From assembly GCF_030253575.1 (NCBI RefSeq), contig NC_080567.1, forward strand, positions 37,663,501 through 37,727,500: a DNA stretch of 64,000 nucleotides. Reading direction: 5' to 3'. The translations under genes and the position numbers were made by a program. Position 1 is the stretch's first letter. The number at the start of each line of letters is the position of its first letter. The notes beneath the pieces were generated by a model. That model was not told the origin of the DNA. It was given only the letters and a program-made list of their open reading frames with translations, and did not search any database. The stretch comes from Rhododendron vialii (lineage: Eukaryota; Streptophyta; Magnoliopsida; Ericales; Ericaceae). Of this stretch, positions 22,016 to 32,639 are shown piece by piece.

Positions 22016-22023
22016 TTCATCAA

Positions 22024-22469
22024 CAAGCCCGGCCCAAAAACAAAGTCCGAGAGGCCCGGGCCCCAAAGTTTTGGGACCAAAGTAGGAACCCCCTCTGACC
22101 TCTGAAGTAACTATATATATTATTAGTTCGTTTTATAGGATAAATATTTTTTTTAGTTCAGCGGTAAATTGATATATTCTATTCCTAAGGCGAGACTGGA
22201 GTTGAAAACTCGGCACTCTTAAGTGATATTTGTGTATTTTGAAGTGTGTTTATTTGCTAAAAATAATTCAATTAAAACTATGGTTTGAACATGTGTCAAA
22301 GAAAATAGAAGCCACGACCTAAACCAAAAGAACCAAAGCATTTACTACGTTCAATATTGACTAAAATGATTACATGTATAGACTTTTTATTATTCTTTTT
22401 AATTTCAAAAATAAGTAAGGCCCCACCCCACGATTTTGCCTAGAGCCCCAAATACATTATACCGGCCCT
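22024..22469. mobile_element. hAT-like non-autonomous element
   Basis: 446 bp flanked by a perfect 8-bp target duplication TTCATCAA (22016-22023 and 22470-22477), which is diagnostic of hAT transposons. The termini CAAGCCCGGCC and CCGGCCCT are loosely inverted. No transposase frame is seen. It separates GTGAGAAAAACTCG from the copy-4 upstream sequence, which is continuous at the matching place before copy 3. Confidence 0.75.
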
Positions 22470-23051
22470 TTCATCAAGATAGATTTGAATGAATTTGGAA
22501 GGATATTTTGGAAGAATAGAATAAAAATCTTTGAAAATCACCATTTTCCTCTTTAGTATTATTCAATAAAAATTGTTCATCTATCAGGATCTGATTAGCT
22601 TGTTGAAAGAAATAAGAAGGGGAAAGGAAATTTTCCAAAATATTTTCATTCCCTTTTTTTTTTTTGGTAAGTAATATTTTCGTTCCTTATATGGTTCCCA
22701 GAGAAAGAAAAAGGAAATTTTCCAAAAGAAGCTCAACCTTTTCTCCAATTTCCCTCATAATTTTGCCGTTCTTTTTTGTACCAGTACTTTCTTTACCTCA
22801 CCTTCCATATATAGCGTAAATTTCCCTTTTTGAAATACCCCGCCTTGGAGTCTAACAGTGTTTTGAGCCATCCGATCTGCATCGAATGGCTCTGGATGCA
22901 GCTGCGTTTTATAGTTGTGTCTTTGACAAATCCAAACACGGTCTATCAATTCCAATGGAGAAACAAGTCCTCCATATATATCCGAGAGACAAGGGCATCT
23001 CCTTGTTACTGGTGTTACTGCCCGAACCGCGACAAGTGCAGGTTCGCTCTC

Positions 23052-23083
23052 TCTATACACACACATATATACATACATACATG
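23052..23083. repeat. CA/CATA microsatellite at the copy-4 donor
   Basis: Short ACAC and ATAC repeats directly after the former splice donor, equivalent to the CT/CATA tract of copy 2. Confidence 0.7.
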
Positions 23084-23975
23084 AATTTCACATAAGGGCG
23101 CCCTTTAACTTGTTAAGTTAAGAACATCCCTTTTCAGACCAATTTACGATGATCCGAGCCGTTAATTTTAAGGGTACTTACGAGAAATCAGAAGAAAAAA
23201 AAAAGACCAGAAAAAGGCTTGATCGAAGCAGTTTTTGTTTATTTTTTATCGAACGATTCAAATAAAAACTGCTCAAATCAAGGCATTTTCGGTCTTTTTT
23301 TTTTGCCGGTTTTTTTATTGATTACCCTTAAAATCACGTTCTGAACACATTGAGTGGCTCAGATTCAAAATTTGGTTGGAAAAGAGAACGTCCGCATTTT
23401 ATTTAAAATGAGGACGCCCTTGACTGAAGCTTATATGTGTCACTAATGTGTGTGTGCGCGCGCATAAAAACGCTCGAGAATGCGTTGCATGTGCAAATCG
23501 TGTAATGCAAACTAATTTTTATATTTTTTTTGGAAAAGCTTATTAATGCAAAAGATGTATAATCACATAAAATATGTATACATAATACATACAGACGCTC
23601 GAGAATGTGTTGCACGTGCAAATTGTGTGATGCCTTTTTCTTTTTCTTTTTTTGGAAAAGCTTGTTATGCAAAAGATGGAAAGATGAAAAGATGTAACAA
23701 AATATTGGTTGTGAAAGTAGGAAATAAATTAGAAATTTTTTGGAGTGGTAGTTCCGGTTTTTTTTTTTTTGTTTTCTTTTTGGCAGTTTCTTGAGGCAGT
23801 AAAAGGAGTGATTTGGGAAACTGAAAGTGTGGGATATTTCAAGGAGTTTTTATTTAAATTTTTGGTTTGGGTAAAAAGAAGGGTGAGGGCTTGAGATGCT
23901 TCTTAATATGGCCAATAATTTTCAAGTATAATGATATGGTTTGATTTTTTGGTGGCCTAGATCAATCACTGCACT

Positions 23976-24240
23976 TTTTTTTTTTTTTATCAGTCAAAAT
24001 AGTTTTTTTTCTCGGCAAAACGAAATTTTATAACACTCGAAAGATTCAGTCGGAATAATTAAAATTAAACATGGACTAAAACAGTCAGTTTACAGAGCAC
24101 ACAGCTCAAACTAGAAGAGAACAATGGCAAAACAATGCCCAAACTAGACTCTGAGATGCCCCACACCAAGGGGAAAGTTCCTTGTGACAATAAGGTCTTC
24201 TTCCTGCTGCTATCCGAGCCGTGCTAAGCAGTCCGCATTT
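23976..24240 (-). mobile_element. LINE 3'-end fragment in copy 4
   Basis: A poly-T start near 23977 and a second T run at about 24003 lead into CTCGGCAAAACGAAATTTTA, the same 3' terminus as the LINE at 7060. The insert ends near 24240, after which sequence homologous to copy 3 (GTATTTTATGTTTGTTAGTG) resumes. Confidence 0.55.
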
Positions 24241-25621
24241 TTTGATACGTATTTTATGTTTGTTAGTGGAGAGAGGGAAAAGGAGAGAATATATCACGAA
24301 ATTTGTAACCTAGAATTCTTAATTTGGAACTCGTAAGTCTTAAGTCTTAACCAAGTGGGCCAGTAGAAAACAATGAAGACATTTTATAAAGTCCGACCTT
24401 CCATGAATTGGAAGTTGAGAAATCTGGGATTTGAGTCATTACAAAATGGAAATTAATTAAATGTATAGTGGCGCCAATTCTTCATCTTCGTCTGTCTTAT
24501 TTTTTTGTTTGTTGTTTGCTTTCTTGGTGGCCCAATTTTTGAAATCCTGAAAGGGACATAAAAAATGGTTTAGGATGTTGGCCGGGAAAGAAAAGCCTAA
24601 TCTGATTCTTCCTTGCCTTTTTCCTTTGGGGATTGTAGATGCGGCAGGAGTTTCTCCTACGAGTGCGGAAGGAAGGTGCATCAACACCAGTGCTGTTACT
24701 GCAAAGATAAAGCTAACAACGAAGATACAACAAAAAAGGAAAAGCACACGGCCGACATCAACAAAGAACAAGTCGTCCCACACCAGTGTTACTGCAAAGA
24801 TAAAGCTAACAACGAAGATGATACAACAAAGAAGAAAAATCCATCTCTGTGTCCTCTTATATCTTTTTGTATAGTTTTTGTGGCTCTCTTTTATTTGTTT
24901 GCGGCTTTTATTAACCGCAAGCATTAACGTGACCAATGATGAGCTTATATTGCCGGACCTGACTTATGGGTAATAAGTAATTTTGAGCTTATTGTCGACA
25001 TATCTTGTGACATGTTTCGACAATGCTATTAAGCGCTCCCTACCCTTTTCTGGAACTTTAGACCTCATGTTTTGGTTTTACAACAGATACTATATGAATT
25101 TTGAACCACGCTCTCTCGCTCTCTCTCTCCAGCATGTTTAATTGTACTGGGTTTCTTGAATTCGTGAGTTCTCTTTTTTTTCATATCTATTTTGCTCTTG
25201 AATATGAAACTTATGCAAGTATATGTGCTGACGTTGAAGTTTAAATCACATCTAAAAGAGTGGCACAGATGTATTCTGAAGTGTATTACTAGGCATAGGG
25301 ATGTGCACAGGGCCATTTTCGCGGGTTAAGGGAAAAATTCTCAACCAACTCGTACCGGTTCAATTTTTTTTTTTTTTTGTGCGTAACCAACCTTCACAAC
25401 TTTTAATGGGTCGGTTGAGTTATTTAACGGTGTTCAACCGCGAATTAAGGCAAGGTATAGGGGTAACAATTTCGAAATGAAATAAGAAATTTAGATAAGA
25501 TAGCAAAAAATGAGATACAAGATTAACATTGGTCATTTATAAGGGCAAGTTTAACAACAAGATTTTAAAGTTAATAGCAAAGTGCATGGTATTTTTCAGC
25601 ACAGTGCAGCAGGTTAGGTGT

Positions 25622-25695
25622 GTTTTTTTTATAACCAGCTGTCCGGGGCCGGGTGAACTTACACGTACGTACGCACCTCGACTAACTTTGGATTT
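25622..25695 (-). mobile_element. truncated SINE downstream of RBR copy 4
   Basis: Only the SINE 3' part remains (on +: ATAACCAGCTGTCCGGGGCC through CGCACCTCGACTAAC). Just after it the sequence changes from copy-3-like to copy-2-like, so its broken edge marks a recombination junction. Confidence 0.65.
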
Positions 25696-27024
25696 CTATT
25701 TTGAATCCTTGAACTTGGAACTGATGCAATTATATATGCTCATATTTTGAGTACTTTGACATAACTAAAGTTGTATTCCTCTGACTGCTAGGCGTTTTAT
25801 TCTGGAGTGGGATTTCTGTTGGGGGAATTTCTCTTCCTGTCTCAACCCATTTTCAACCTTAGCTTGTGACAATTTTGATGTTTGTGATCCGGTACGTTTA
25901 TGTGCGATTGAACGGAGTCGCATACAATTTGCTCCCTAGGTTTTGGCCACGCCAAAATTTGTACATTGAATCAACTCGACTTTATTTGTTTTGACAATTG
26001 ACAACTTAATTTAGTTTCTACTAGAATATCTACAACTTTAGTTATAATAATAAGAAGAGAATGAATCTTCTGCAGTCCATTAATATACTAATAGCCCGTT
26101 TCAATTTCTAAAAAAATGAAATTTTAGAAAAGGAAGGTAATTTCAAGCTCAAAAATCATGTATTTACGCGAATAATTTTCTTATCAATATGGATGTTGTT
26201 TGATAGATCTCATTGAGATCTTTAAAACGGTGCAAAAAAATTAAAAAATTATTTTTCATTTTCTTTATATTTGAGCTTGAAATTACCTTCTTTTAAAAAA
26301 AAAATTCAAAAAGAAAGCGAAACGGCAACTAAATGGTCTAGTTATGCCCGTTTGTGGGCCCATTTTGGATGTACTTGATGATTAAAACTATTCAATTTTT
26401 GAGAGCTTGTCGAGAATATTAAGACTTAACCAAAAATCTCGTTGATCACTTGACCTAATATCAGTTGATATGAATTTAAAACATGTTTACTTTCAGATAG
26501 ATGAGTTAAATGGGCTCCAATGTAATTTACTGTGGCAACCGTTTTCCAAGATACGTGATTTTTGACGATATCCTCAACGAGCTCTACAAAAGTAATATGT
26601 TACCAATTATCAGAGTGATCGAGCTCGAAAAAATGCTCACAAACAACTAACAAGCATAGCTGAACAGGTCAATCCATTTAATGGACTGTAGAGATCCAAT
26701 TCTCTAAACAAAAATCTATTTGCACAGGATTTACTCTTCTACCGCAAAACAATCCAAGGCACATAATGTGACAGAGGAGTACTAAAACAGGGAAGCTATC
26801 GCAAAAACAAACAACCCAATTACGCTCGTTGTGTGATATGCTCTTAAGCTTAGAGAATGATCGAGCAACGCGTGAGTCACATGCAAATTGTGGCCCATAC
26901 AAGGTTGTGAGTTGCTTAGGAACGAATATGTACGGAACAAAAAGTTTCCAACCGCCCAAGTAACGAAGTGTCACAAATAATGAAGAAACTAGTAGATTTA
27001 ACTACGATACGTGCGTATACACAT
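25696..27024. other. 3' flank of RBR copy 4 (copy-2-like)
   Basis: No gene. It follows the copy-2 downstream sequence closely, including TAGGCGTTTTATTCTGGAGT near 25790 and CATAGCTGAACAG near 26656, apart from the MITE at 26092-26329. Confidence 0.75.
26092..26329. mobile_element. PIF/Harbinger-like MITE with precise empty site
   Basis: Inverted ends GCCCGTTTC / GCGAAACGGC and TAA duplicated at 26089-26091 and 26330-26332. The homologous copy-2 sequence near 11340-11360 reads ATTAATGTACTAAATGGTCC without it. It belongs to the same family as 58007-58247 (shared GATCTCATTGAGATCTTT-type centre and GCAAAAAAATT). Confidence 0.85.
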
Positions 27025-27084
27025 ATTTATTAAGGGACCGTCCAAAATGAAATACTGGACTTTAAAAAGGGGACGGAGGGAGTA
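27025..27084. mobile_element. end fragment of a Stowaway-like MITE
   Basis: Contains GTCCAAAATGAAATACTGGA and GGACGGAGGGAGTA, the inverted copy of the left end of the complete element at 29157. Only one end is present. Confidence 0.7.
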
Positions 27085-27275
27085 TATAAATATGTGTGTG
27101 TGTGTGTGTGGAGTTTTTTCTTCGAAATTAGTGTGTGAATTATGCGTGTGATGTCCCTCCGGTCCTAACATGCATGGTTTGTTCGGTATAAATCTGCCCC
27201 ATTTGAGGCCTCGTTTCCACTAATATTTTTGCACTAGAAATTATTAATGGCTTCGGTGAAATCGTTAATTCTACT
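27085..27275. repeat. dispersed duplication, copy B
   Basis: Second copy of the 20917-21115 segment, with the GT microsatellite at its left edge. It runs directly into the RBR copy-5 remnant near 27276. Confidence 0.8.
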
Positions 27276-27350
27276 CATGAACACCAGTTACACTGCAAAG
27301 ATAAAGCCAACACAACGATAGAGCTGACAACAAAGATACATATACAGGTT
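27276..27350 (+). pseudogene. RBR copy 5 remnant (piece of last exon)
   Basis: GAACACCAGTTACACTGCAA followed by AGATAAAGCCAAC matches the HQ-YCKDKAN module of the copy-4 last exon. Nothing of exon 1 or of the RING domains is present. Copy-specific 3' flank follows, so this is a decayed unit. Confidence 0.75.
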
Positions 27351-27516
27351 GCTTACTTTTATTTTTGGTTATAATTTTTTGCACTTTCCTTATATGCAGC
27401 GTTTAAGGCTTCTGCGCAATCATGACCTTAACCAATTATGAGCTTATTGTCGGACCTAACTTATGGGTTAGTAATTTTGAGATTATTGCATGTCGACATA
27501 TCTTGTGACATGTTTC

Positions 27517-27655
27517 ATTTTTTTTTTTTGGTCAAACGGAATTCCATGCATTAACTAAGAGCGAACATAAAACGTCATTAGCCGGAAGTTCGGCATACAA
27601 AGATCATAGGGCGACAAAAAGGCTACAAAGCCTTTTTTATCAAAGTTTCTTGTGA
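27517..27655 (-). mobile_element. short LINE 3'-end insertion with 16-bp target duplication
   Basis: Starts with a T run and GGTCAAACGGAATTCCATGC, a plant LINE 3' terminus on the minus strand. It is flanked by TCTTGTGACATGTTTC on both sides (about 27499-27514 and 27649-27664). The copy-4 sequence near 25003-25022 is the uninterrupted site. Confidence 0.85.
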
Positions 27656-28272
27656 CATGTTTCGATGATGCTATTAAGTGCTCCCTACTCTTTTCTGAAA
27701 CTTCAGACGTCATGTTTTGGTTTTACATTAGTATATGGATTTTGACCCACCCTAGCTCTTTCTCTCTCCAGCATGTTTAATTGTATTGGGTTTCTTGAAT
27801 TCAGTTCTTTTTCTTCATATCTATTTTGAGCTCTTGAGTGTTTAACTTATGCAAAGTATATATGTGCTGATGTTGAGCTTTAAATCACATCTAAAAGAGT
27901 GGCACACATGTATTCTAAAGTTGTATCACTAGGCATAGGGATGTGACTGGGCCATTTTGGCGGGTTAAGGGACAAATTCTCGACCAACTCGTATTTGGCG
28001 GCCAGTTCATTTTTTTTTTCCGCGTAACCAACCTTCACAACTTCTAATGGGTCGGTTGAGTTATTTAATAGTGTTGATCCACGGATTAAGGCAAGGTAGG
28101 GGTAACAATTTCGAAATGAAATAAAAAATTTAGATAAGATATATAGCAAAAAATTAATGACACACAAGGTTGACATTGGTCATTTATAAGAGCAAGTTTA
28201 ACAAGAAGAAGAAACAAGATTTTAGTGTTTACAGCGAAGTGCATGGTATTTTTTTCAGCACAATGTAGCAGG

Positions 28273-28492
28273 TTGGGTGTGTTATAAACCAAGTGTCCGG
28301 GTCTCGGCGCGCACCTCAACTAACCCTATTGGATGTTCACTAGCTGGAACCCGCTTGAAGTATGAGCAAATGCTTTATATGGCCGAGCTCCAAAGGAGCT
28401 AGTAGCACCTGAAAGGTTTTGAATCGGATACCTTAATTAGGAGAATGCGAACCCTTAAGTCTGGCCTTGGCCACTAGGCCAACCCCATGGGA
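28273..28492 (-). mobile_element. tRNA-derived SINE downstream of RBR copy 5
   Basis: On the minus strand: GGGGTTGGCCTAGTGGCCAA (box A) near 28488, a degenerate box B, and the tail GGTTAGTTGAGGTGCGCGCC...GGACACTTGG. Homologous to the copy at 16770-16985. Confidence 0.75.
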
Positions 28493-28499
28493 TTAGCAA

Positions 28500-31140
28500 T
28501 CTTGCGTTCGCGGTGACTTAAGAGAATTTAACCTGCGGTTAATCAAACCTGCTACGACGCAGGTTATCAACCCGTCCAACTCGACTCGTTGATCCGGTCC
28601 AAAATTGCGGGTGTCCGTGAGGGTTGGCTCGAGTTTATTCAATTTGGCGGGTCGTTTGTCTGGTACCTACGCTCTTTATAGGAGAATGGTATTCCTGTCG
28701 GGGGATTTCCTCTTCCCGTCTCAACTCATTTTCTACCGTACGATGCGATAATTTTGGCCACGCCAGCATTTATTCATTGATCGAATTGATTCAATGAAGA
28801 ACAGAAGGGAATGAATATTTACCAAAAAAAACTGAAGGGAATGGATCTTCTAAATTTGAAATTTATATCTTGTGGTTATAATCAGGAGGGAATTGATCTT
28901 GTGGTTATGATTAAGGCTGCACAAAAAATCTAGTGAACCGTGAAATTGGTCTGAACTAATCCAATCTGCACCTTTTGGATTTTGTCCGTGGATTAATAGT
29001 CCGGACATGAATTCAAAAATTTTAAAACCATGATATACAAATTAGGATTGGATTTTAATTTAAAAATCGTGGATTATCCGAACTAAACCGTGAGATATTT
29101 AAAATATATATGTAAATATAATATATGTGTAACACATAGTAAATTGTTATATAATACTCCCTCTGTCCCTTATTTAGTATCCAGTATTTCATTTTGGACT
29201 GTTCCTTAATAAGTGTCCATTTTGTAAAGTTAGAGGATAAAAATTGGTGTATTATCTATTTTGTTCCTAAAAGTATATTTTATTTTGAAAAGTTAGTGAA
29301 TAAAAGTGTAATGATGGTGGGTAAGTAGGAAAAGTAGAAGAAAAAGTTGATGTGAAATGTGTAATGATGATGTCTTTTTAATAAATTAGAGTTACGAAAT
29401 ATGACATTTAAAAAAGGACGGAGGGAGTAACATAGAGTAAATATATTTTTTGCTTTACTTGGCAAGTAACTGAATATTGGACATTCGTACTGCGTTGATG
29501 TTCTCCTAGACAATTGGTAGACTTTCTGGAGATGGTTAAGAAGTTTCTTGACTTGTGACTTTGTAGATGTCCTTGATGTCCTTATGAATTACACTTTAAT
29601 TATAACTTTCTGGCTCTAACTAAAATACTGTAGTTTTTGAAAATGATGTCAATGGGATAAAAGTCATTTGTCCAGGATGAAGCATTTGGTCAATATAATC
29701 CGTGGACAAAATCGAGACCGAACCGTGACTCACAGTTTGGATTGGAACCGAACCGCGAGACATTTCATCCGGACACGGATTTCATTTTTAAAAACCGTGA
29801 CTCGCTGATTAAGATTGATTTCATAGAAATCCGATCCGATCCGAACAGTATACGGCCCTAGCTACGATGGACAAATTGGTAAAGTTATGCCCATTTGTGG
29901 GCCCATTCGGATGCTCATTTCGAATACACTTTGGTGTTCAAAATCGTTCAATATTCAAAGCTTGTCAAGATCATTAAACATCTAAAAAGCAAGTTAATTC
30001 GATTTGAACTGACATGATTTTTTTAATAAATTGATACTTTTTTGCCGATTAAAAAAAATCAACGTTAACCGACATGATTTTATATGTTGAAGATATAGGT
30101 TTCGAAATCAATGTGATTTTTGATTTGGAAATGAGATATAAAAAAAAAAAGTATAATATATTCCGATTATCAAAATAAACTCGAGAAAGGCCCACAAACG
30201 AGCATAACTGAGCCACTCGGTTCGTTTAATGGACCGGAGAGAACCAATTCCCTATCTATTCTCACATGATTTCCACTCCTACCGCAGACAATATAAGCTG
30301 GTACACTGAGTGACGAGGATTAAAACAACAAAGCTATTGTCATCTGTAGAAACTTTATATCCATCTCAAAATCAATTGGCAATGAGCCGAAAGGCCAGGT
30401 CTCAAATGTTATTAAGTGACTACTCATTCCACTCCCAAGCAATGTGAGACTTTATATCTTAACACATACAAACAACGTATGCACATTGTGTGATGAGGGG
30501 TACTGTTTATTTTTGGAGATAAAATAATCCTAAAAGTTCGAATACATAGAGAGGGAATGCAATTTACAAGTGATATGAATACATAGAGAGGGAATCGCAG
30601 AACATCATCTTCAGTTGATTCCTGTCATATATGTTGAACTAACTTCTCAGCTAGAGGGCTTTGTTTGATTTGGATTTTAAGAGAAATATTTTGGGTAATG
30701 AGTAAAGAGATAGATAGGAAATTAGAGTAATAATTGGAGAAAAAAAACTTATTCGAGAATGTGCGCAGAGGGAGAGAATAGTTTTAGAGATCCAAAGTAC
30801 AGTGACAAGGCCCTGTAGCTTAAAAGGAACAATCTCCAACAAATCGAAGTTGTATGCCCTTAGCGTGAGTATTCACACAATCATTCTTTTTAACTCTCCC
30901 TCGAAAAAATTTCACTAAAATCCAAAATACTTCCGTAAAACTTTATTCACATAGCTCCGTTAATAAGAAGCGGCATCTCTACCTGCCCTAAAGGAACCTG
31001 CAGTTCTTGATCACGGCCCTGTATAGCATTGGGTACGTTTAACTTTACGTTACAGCGGGGGATGAAAAGGACGGGTGAAATTTGTAACACCTCATTCTGG
31101 TGAGGGAAAATGGAACTTTGAGAAAGTTACAGGGCGCAAA
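28500..31140. other. 3' flank of RBR copy 5 and intergenic DNA
   Basis: No gene. The RBR unit can be followed to about 30500 (GTTATGCCC near 29885, CGAGCATAACTGAGCC near 30197, TACCGCAGACAAT near 30280). About 28910-29100 and 29690-29860 share a repeated GATCCGA/CCGTGA-rich text of unknown origin that is split by the MITE at 29157. Confidence 0.6.
29157..29427. mobile_element. complete Stowaway-like MITE
   Basis: 271 bp flanked by TA. Ends CTCCCTCTGTCCCTTATTTA and GGACGGAGGGAG are inverted copies. Non-coding. Confidence 0.85.
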
Positions 31141-31173
31141 GTGTCAACTCCAGTTCTACTAAATAGACATTTT

Positions 31174-31543
31174 AGGCCCCGTTCTCCGCTTTCTTTTCCA
31201 GGGAAAACACGGTTCAGAACATATTTTGATAATTAATATCCGTTAAGGATATGTTAAAAATATTTGTTAATGCTAAAAATGTCTTTAACGGGTATTAATT
31301 ATCAAAATACGTCCTTAGCCGTCATTTTCCCTTCTTTCTAAACCTTTTTTTCCAAAAAGAATGTAATTTCAAATTCAAATATAACAAAAATGAAAAATAA
31401 TTTTTTAATTTTTTTGCACCGTATAAAAGATCTCAATGAGATTTATCAAACAAGATCCATATTAATAGAAAAATTATTTATGTAAATACATGATTTTTGT
31501 GTTTGAAATTACCTTTCTTTTTTAAGAAAGTGGAACACCATCT
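31174..31543. mobile_element. PIF-like MITE of the GGCCCCGTT family with internal hairpin
   Basis: The left end AGGCCCCGTTCTCCGCTTTC and the internal text AAAGATCTCAATGAGATTTA link it to 26092-26329 and 58007-58247. The right end (AAGAAAGTGGAACACC) is diverged. An extra stretch at about 31219-31312 forms a strong hairpin and is absent from the other two members. Confidence 0.6.
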
Positions 31544-31637
31544 TATCCCTTTTAACTGTAATGACGTGGCAGAATTTGGTTAGGGAGGGAAACATTTTGA
31601 AACCAAACACACCTCCCCATCAATCTTGATCTAAATT

Positions 31638-32370
31638 AAGAGCTTGTTTGATAATTTAAATTCAGCACTTAAAATTGAATCAATTAATTAATAAGTGATT
31701 CAGTAGGTTTGATAACGATATTTTACATTACTTAACAGATTAAGTGCTACTTAAAATGTAGGCTAAAAAGTTGAAAAAAATTAAATACTTTGAGCTACTT
31801 AATTCTAGCTGAATTCTTATGTACTTGTATTTAATCACCATACCACCACCACTTCATCACCACCACCACCACTCCACCACCACCACCACACGACCACTAC
31901 TCCCCTATCACTCCATCACCACCACCACCATTACCACACTGCCACCGCCACTACCACACCGTTGCCGCCGCCTCCACCACCACAATGCCACCATTGCACA
32001 ATTATCATTCCACCGACACCACTCATTGTCCCCATTACACCATCATTCCATTGCTGCTGCCACCACCACCACTCACTGCCACTGTTACATCGTCATCACT
32101 CCACCACCACCATTACACCACTATTGTCAGCACTCCAACACCGCCACCACCACTCCATCACCACCACCACAATCACAATTCCACCATTATTATATGTACA
32201 TTATGACCATTAGTAAATTAAGAGAAAATAAAAACAAAAATTAATTTATTATTTTTTTAATTCAGTACTTAATATGTTTACCAAACAGCTTTTCATTCTA
32301 AAAAATTCAGCATTCAATACTTAATTTTTCGGCATTTAGTTTCAATTTTCAGTTTTATCAAACAGGTCCT
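31638..32370. mobile_element. hAT-like MITE carrying a CCA-rich array
   Basis: The left end AGAGCTTGTTTGATAATTTA and right end TTTATCAAACAGGTC are inverted copies, like known plant hAT MITEs. Possible imperfect 8-bp flanks are CTAAATTA and CTAAACCG. The middle (about 31844-32190) is a degenerate (CCA/CAC)n array. Frames across it are histidine/proline-rich artefacts. Confidence 0.55.
31844..32190. repeat. degenerate (CCA)n array
   Basis: About 350 bp of CCA/CAC/ATC trinucleotide-like repeats with strong strand asymmetry (almost no G on +). Confidence 0.9.
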
Positions 32371-32639
32371 AAACCGTTCGCTAATCTGTCCGTTAATCTT
32401 GCTTAAGGCTGAAGCGTATATGATGGCTCAGCCCACGACACGCTTCAATAGATCACCACCGTTCAATTCTAATCGAACGGACACCATTTACGCTGGCTCA
32501 CCGTATTACCGTAGTCACCATTTACATCAACCCCACGAAATTAACACTTCGTCTCACACTCTCTCTCAAAAACTAAACGCAAGCACTCAACGACGCCAGA
32601 TCTGCGAGAGAACAGACAGAAAACCCTCGTTCTCTCTCC

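Larger units (their letters stand above)
22920..24927 (+). pseudogene. RBR E3 ligase pseudogene, array copy 4
   Basis: The 5' leader (about 22920-23010) matches copy 3. After CATCTCCTTG it jumps to GTGTTACTGCCCGAACCG, the start of the IBR, and then to AAGTGCAGGTTC at the splice donor (about 23045). The start codon, RING1, most of the IBR and the first half of RING2 are deleted. The last exon (24639-24927, after GATTGTAG) is open to TAA. It encodes CGRSFSYECGRKVHQ, in which the first cysteine of the CYKC pair has become serine. Then come two copies of HQC(C)YCKDKANNED and a hydrophobic tail. No functional RBR can be made. The exon 2 copy is of interest because it kept a long open frame despite the loss of exon 1. 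Confidence 0.85.

Noticed and set aside
31819-32244. 141-codon His/Pro/Thr-rich open frame
   Set aside because: It only follows the CCA array; all three forward frames stay open because of the repeat.
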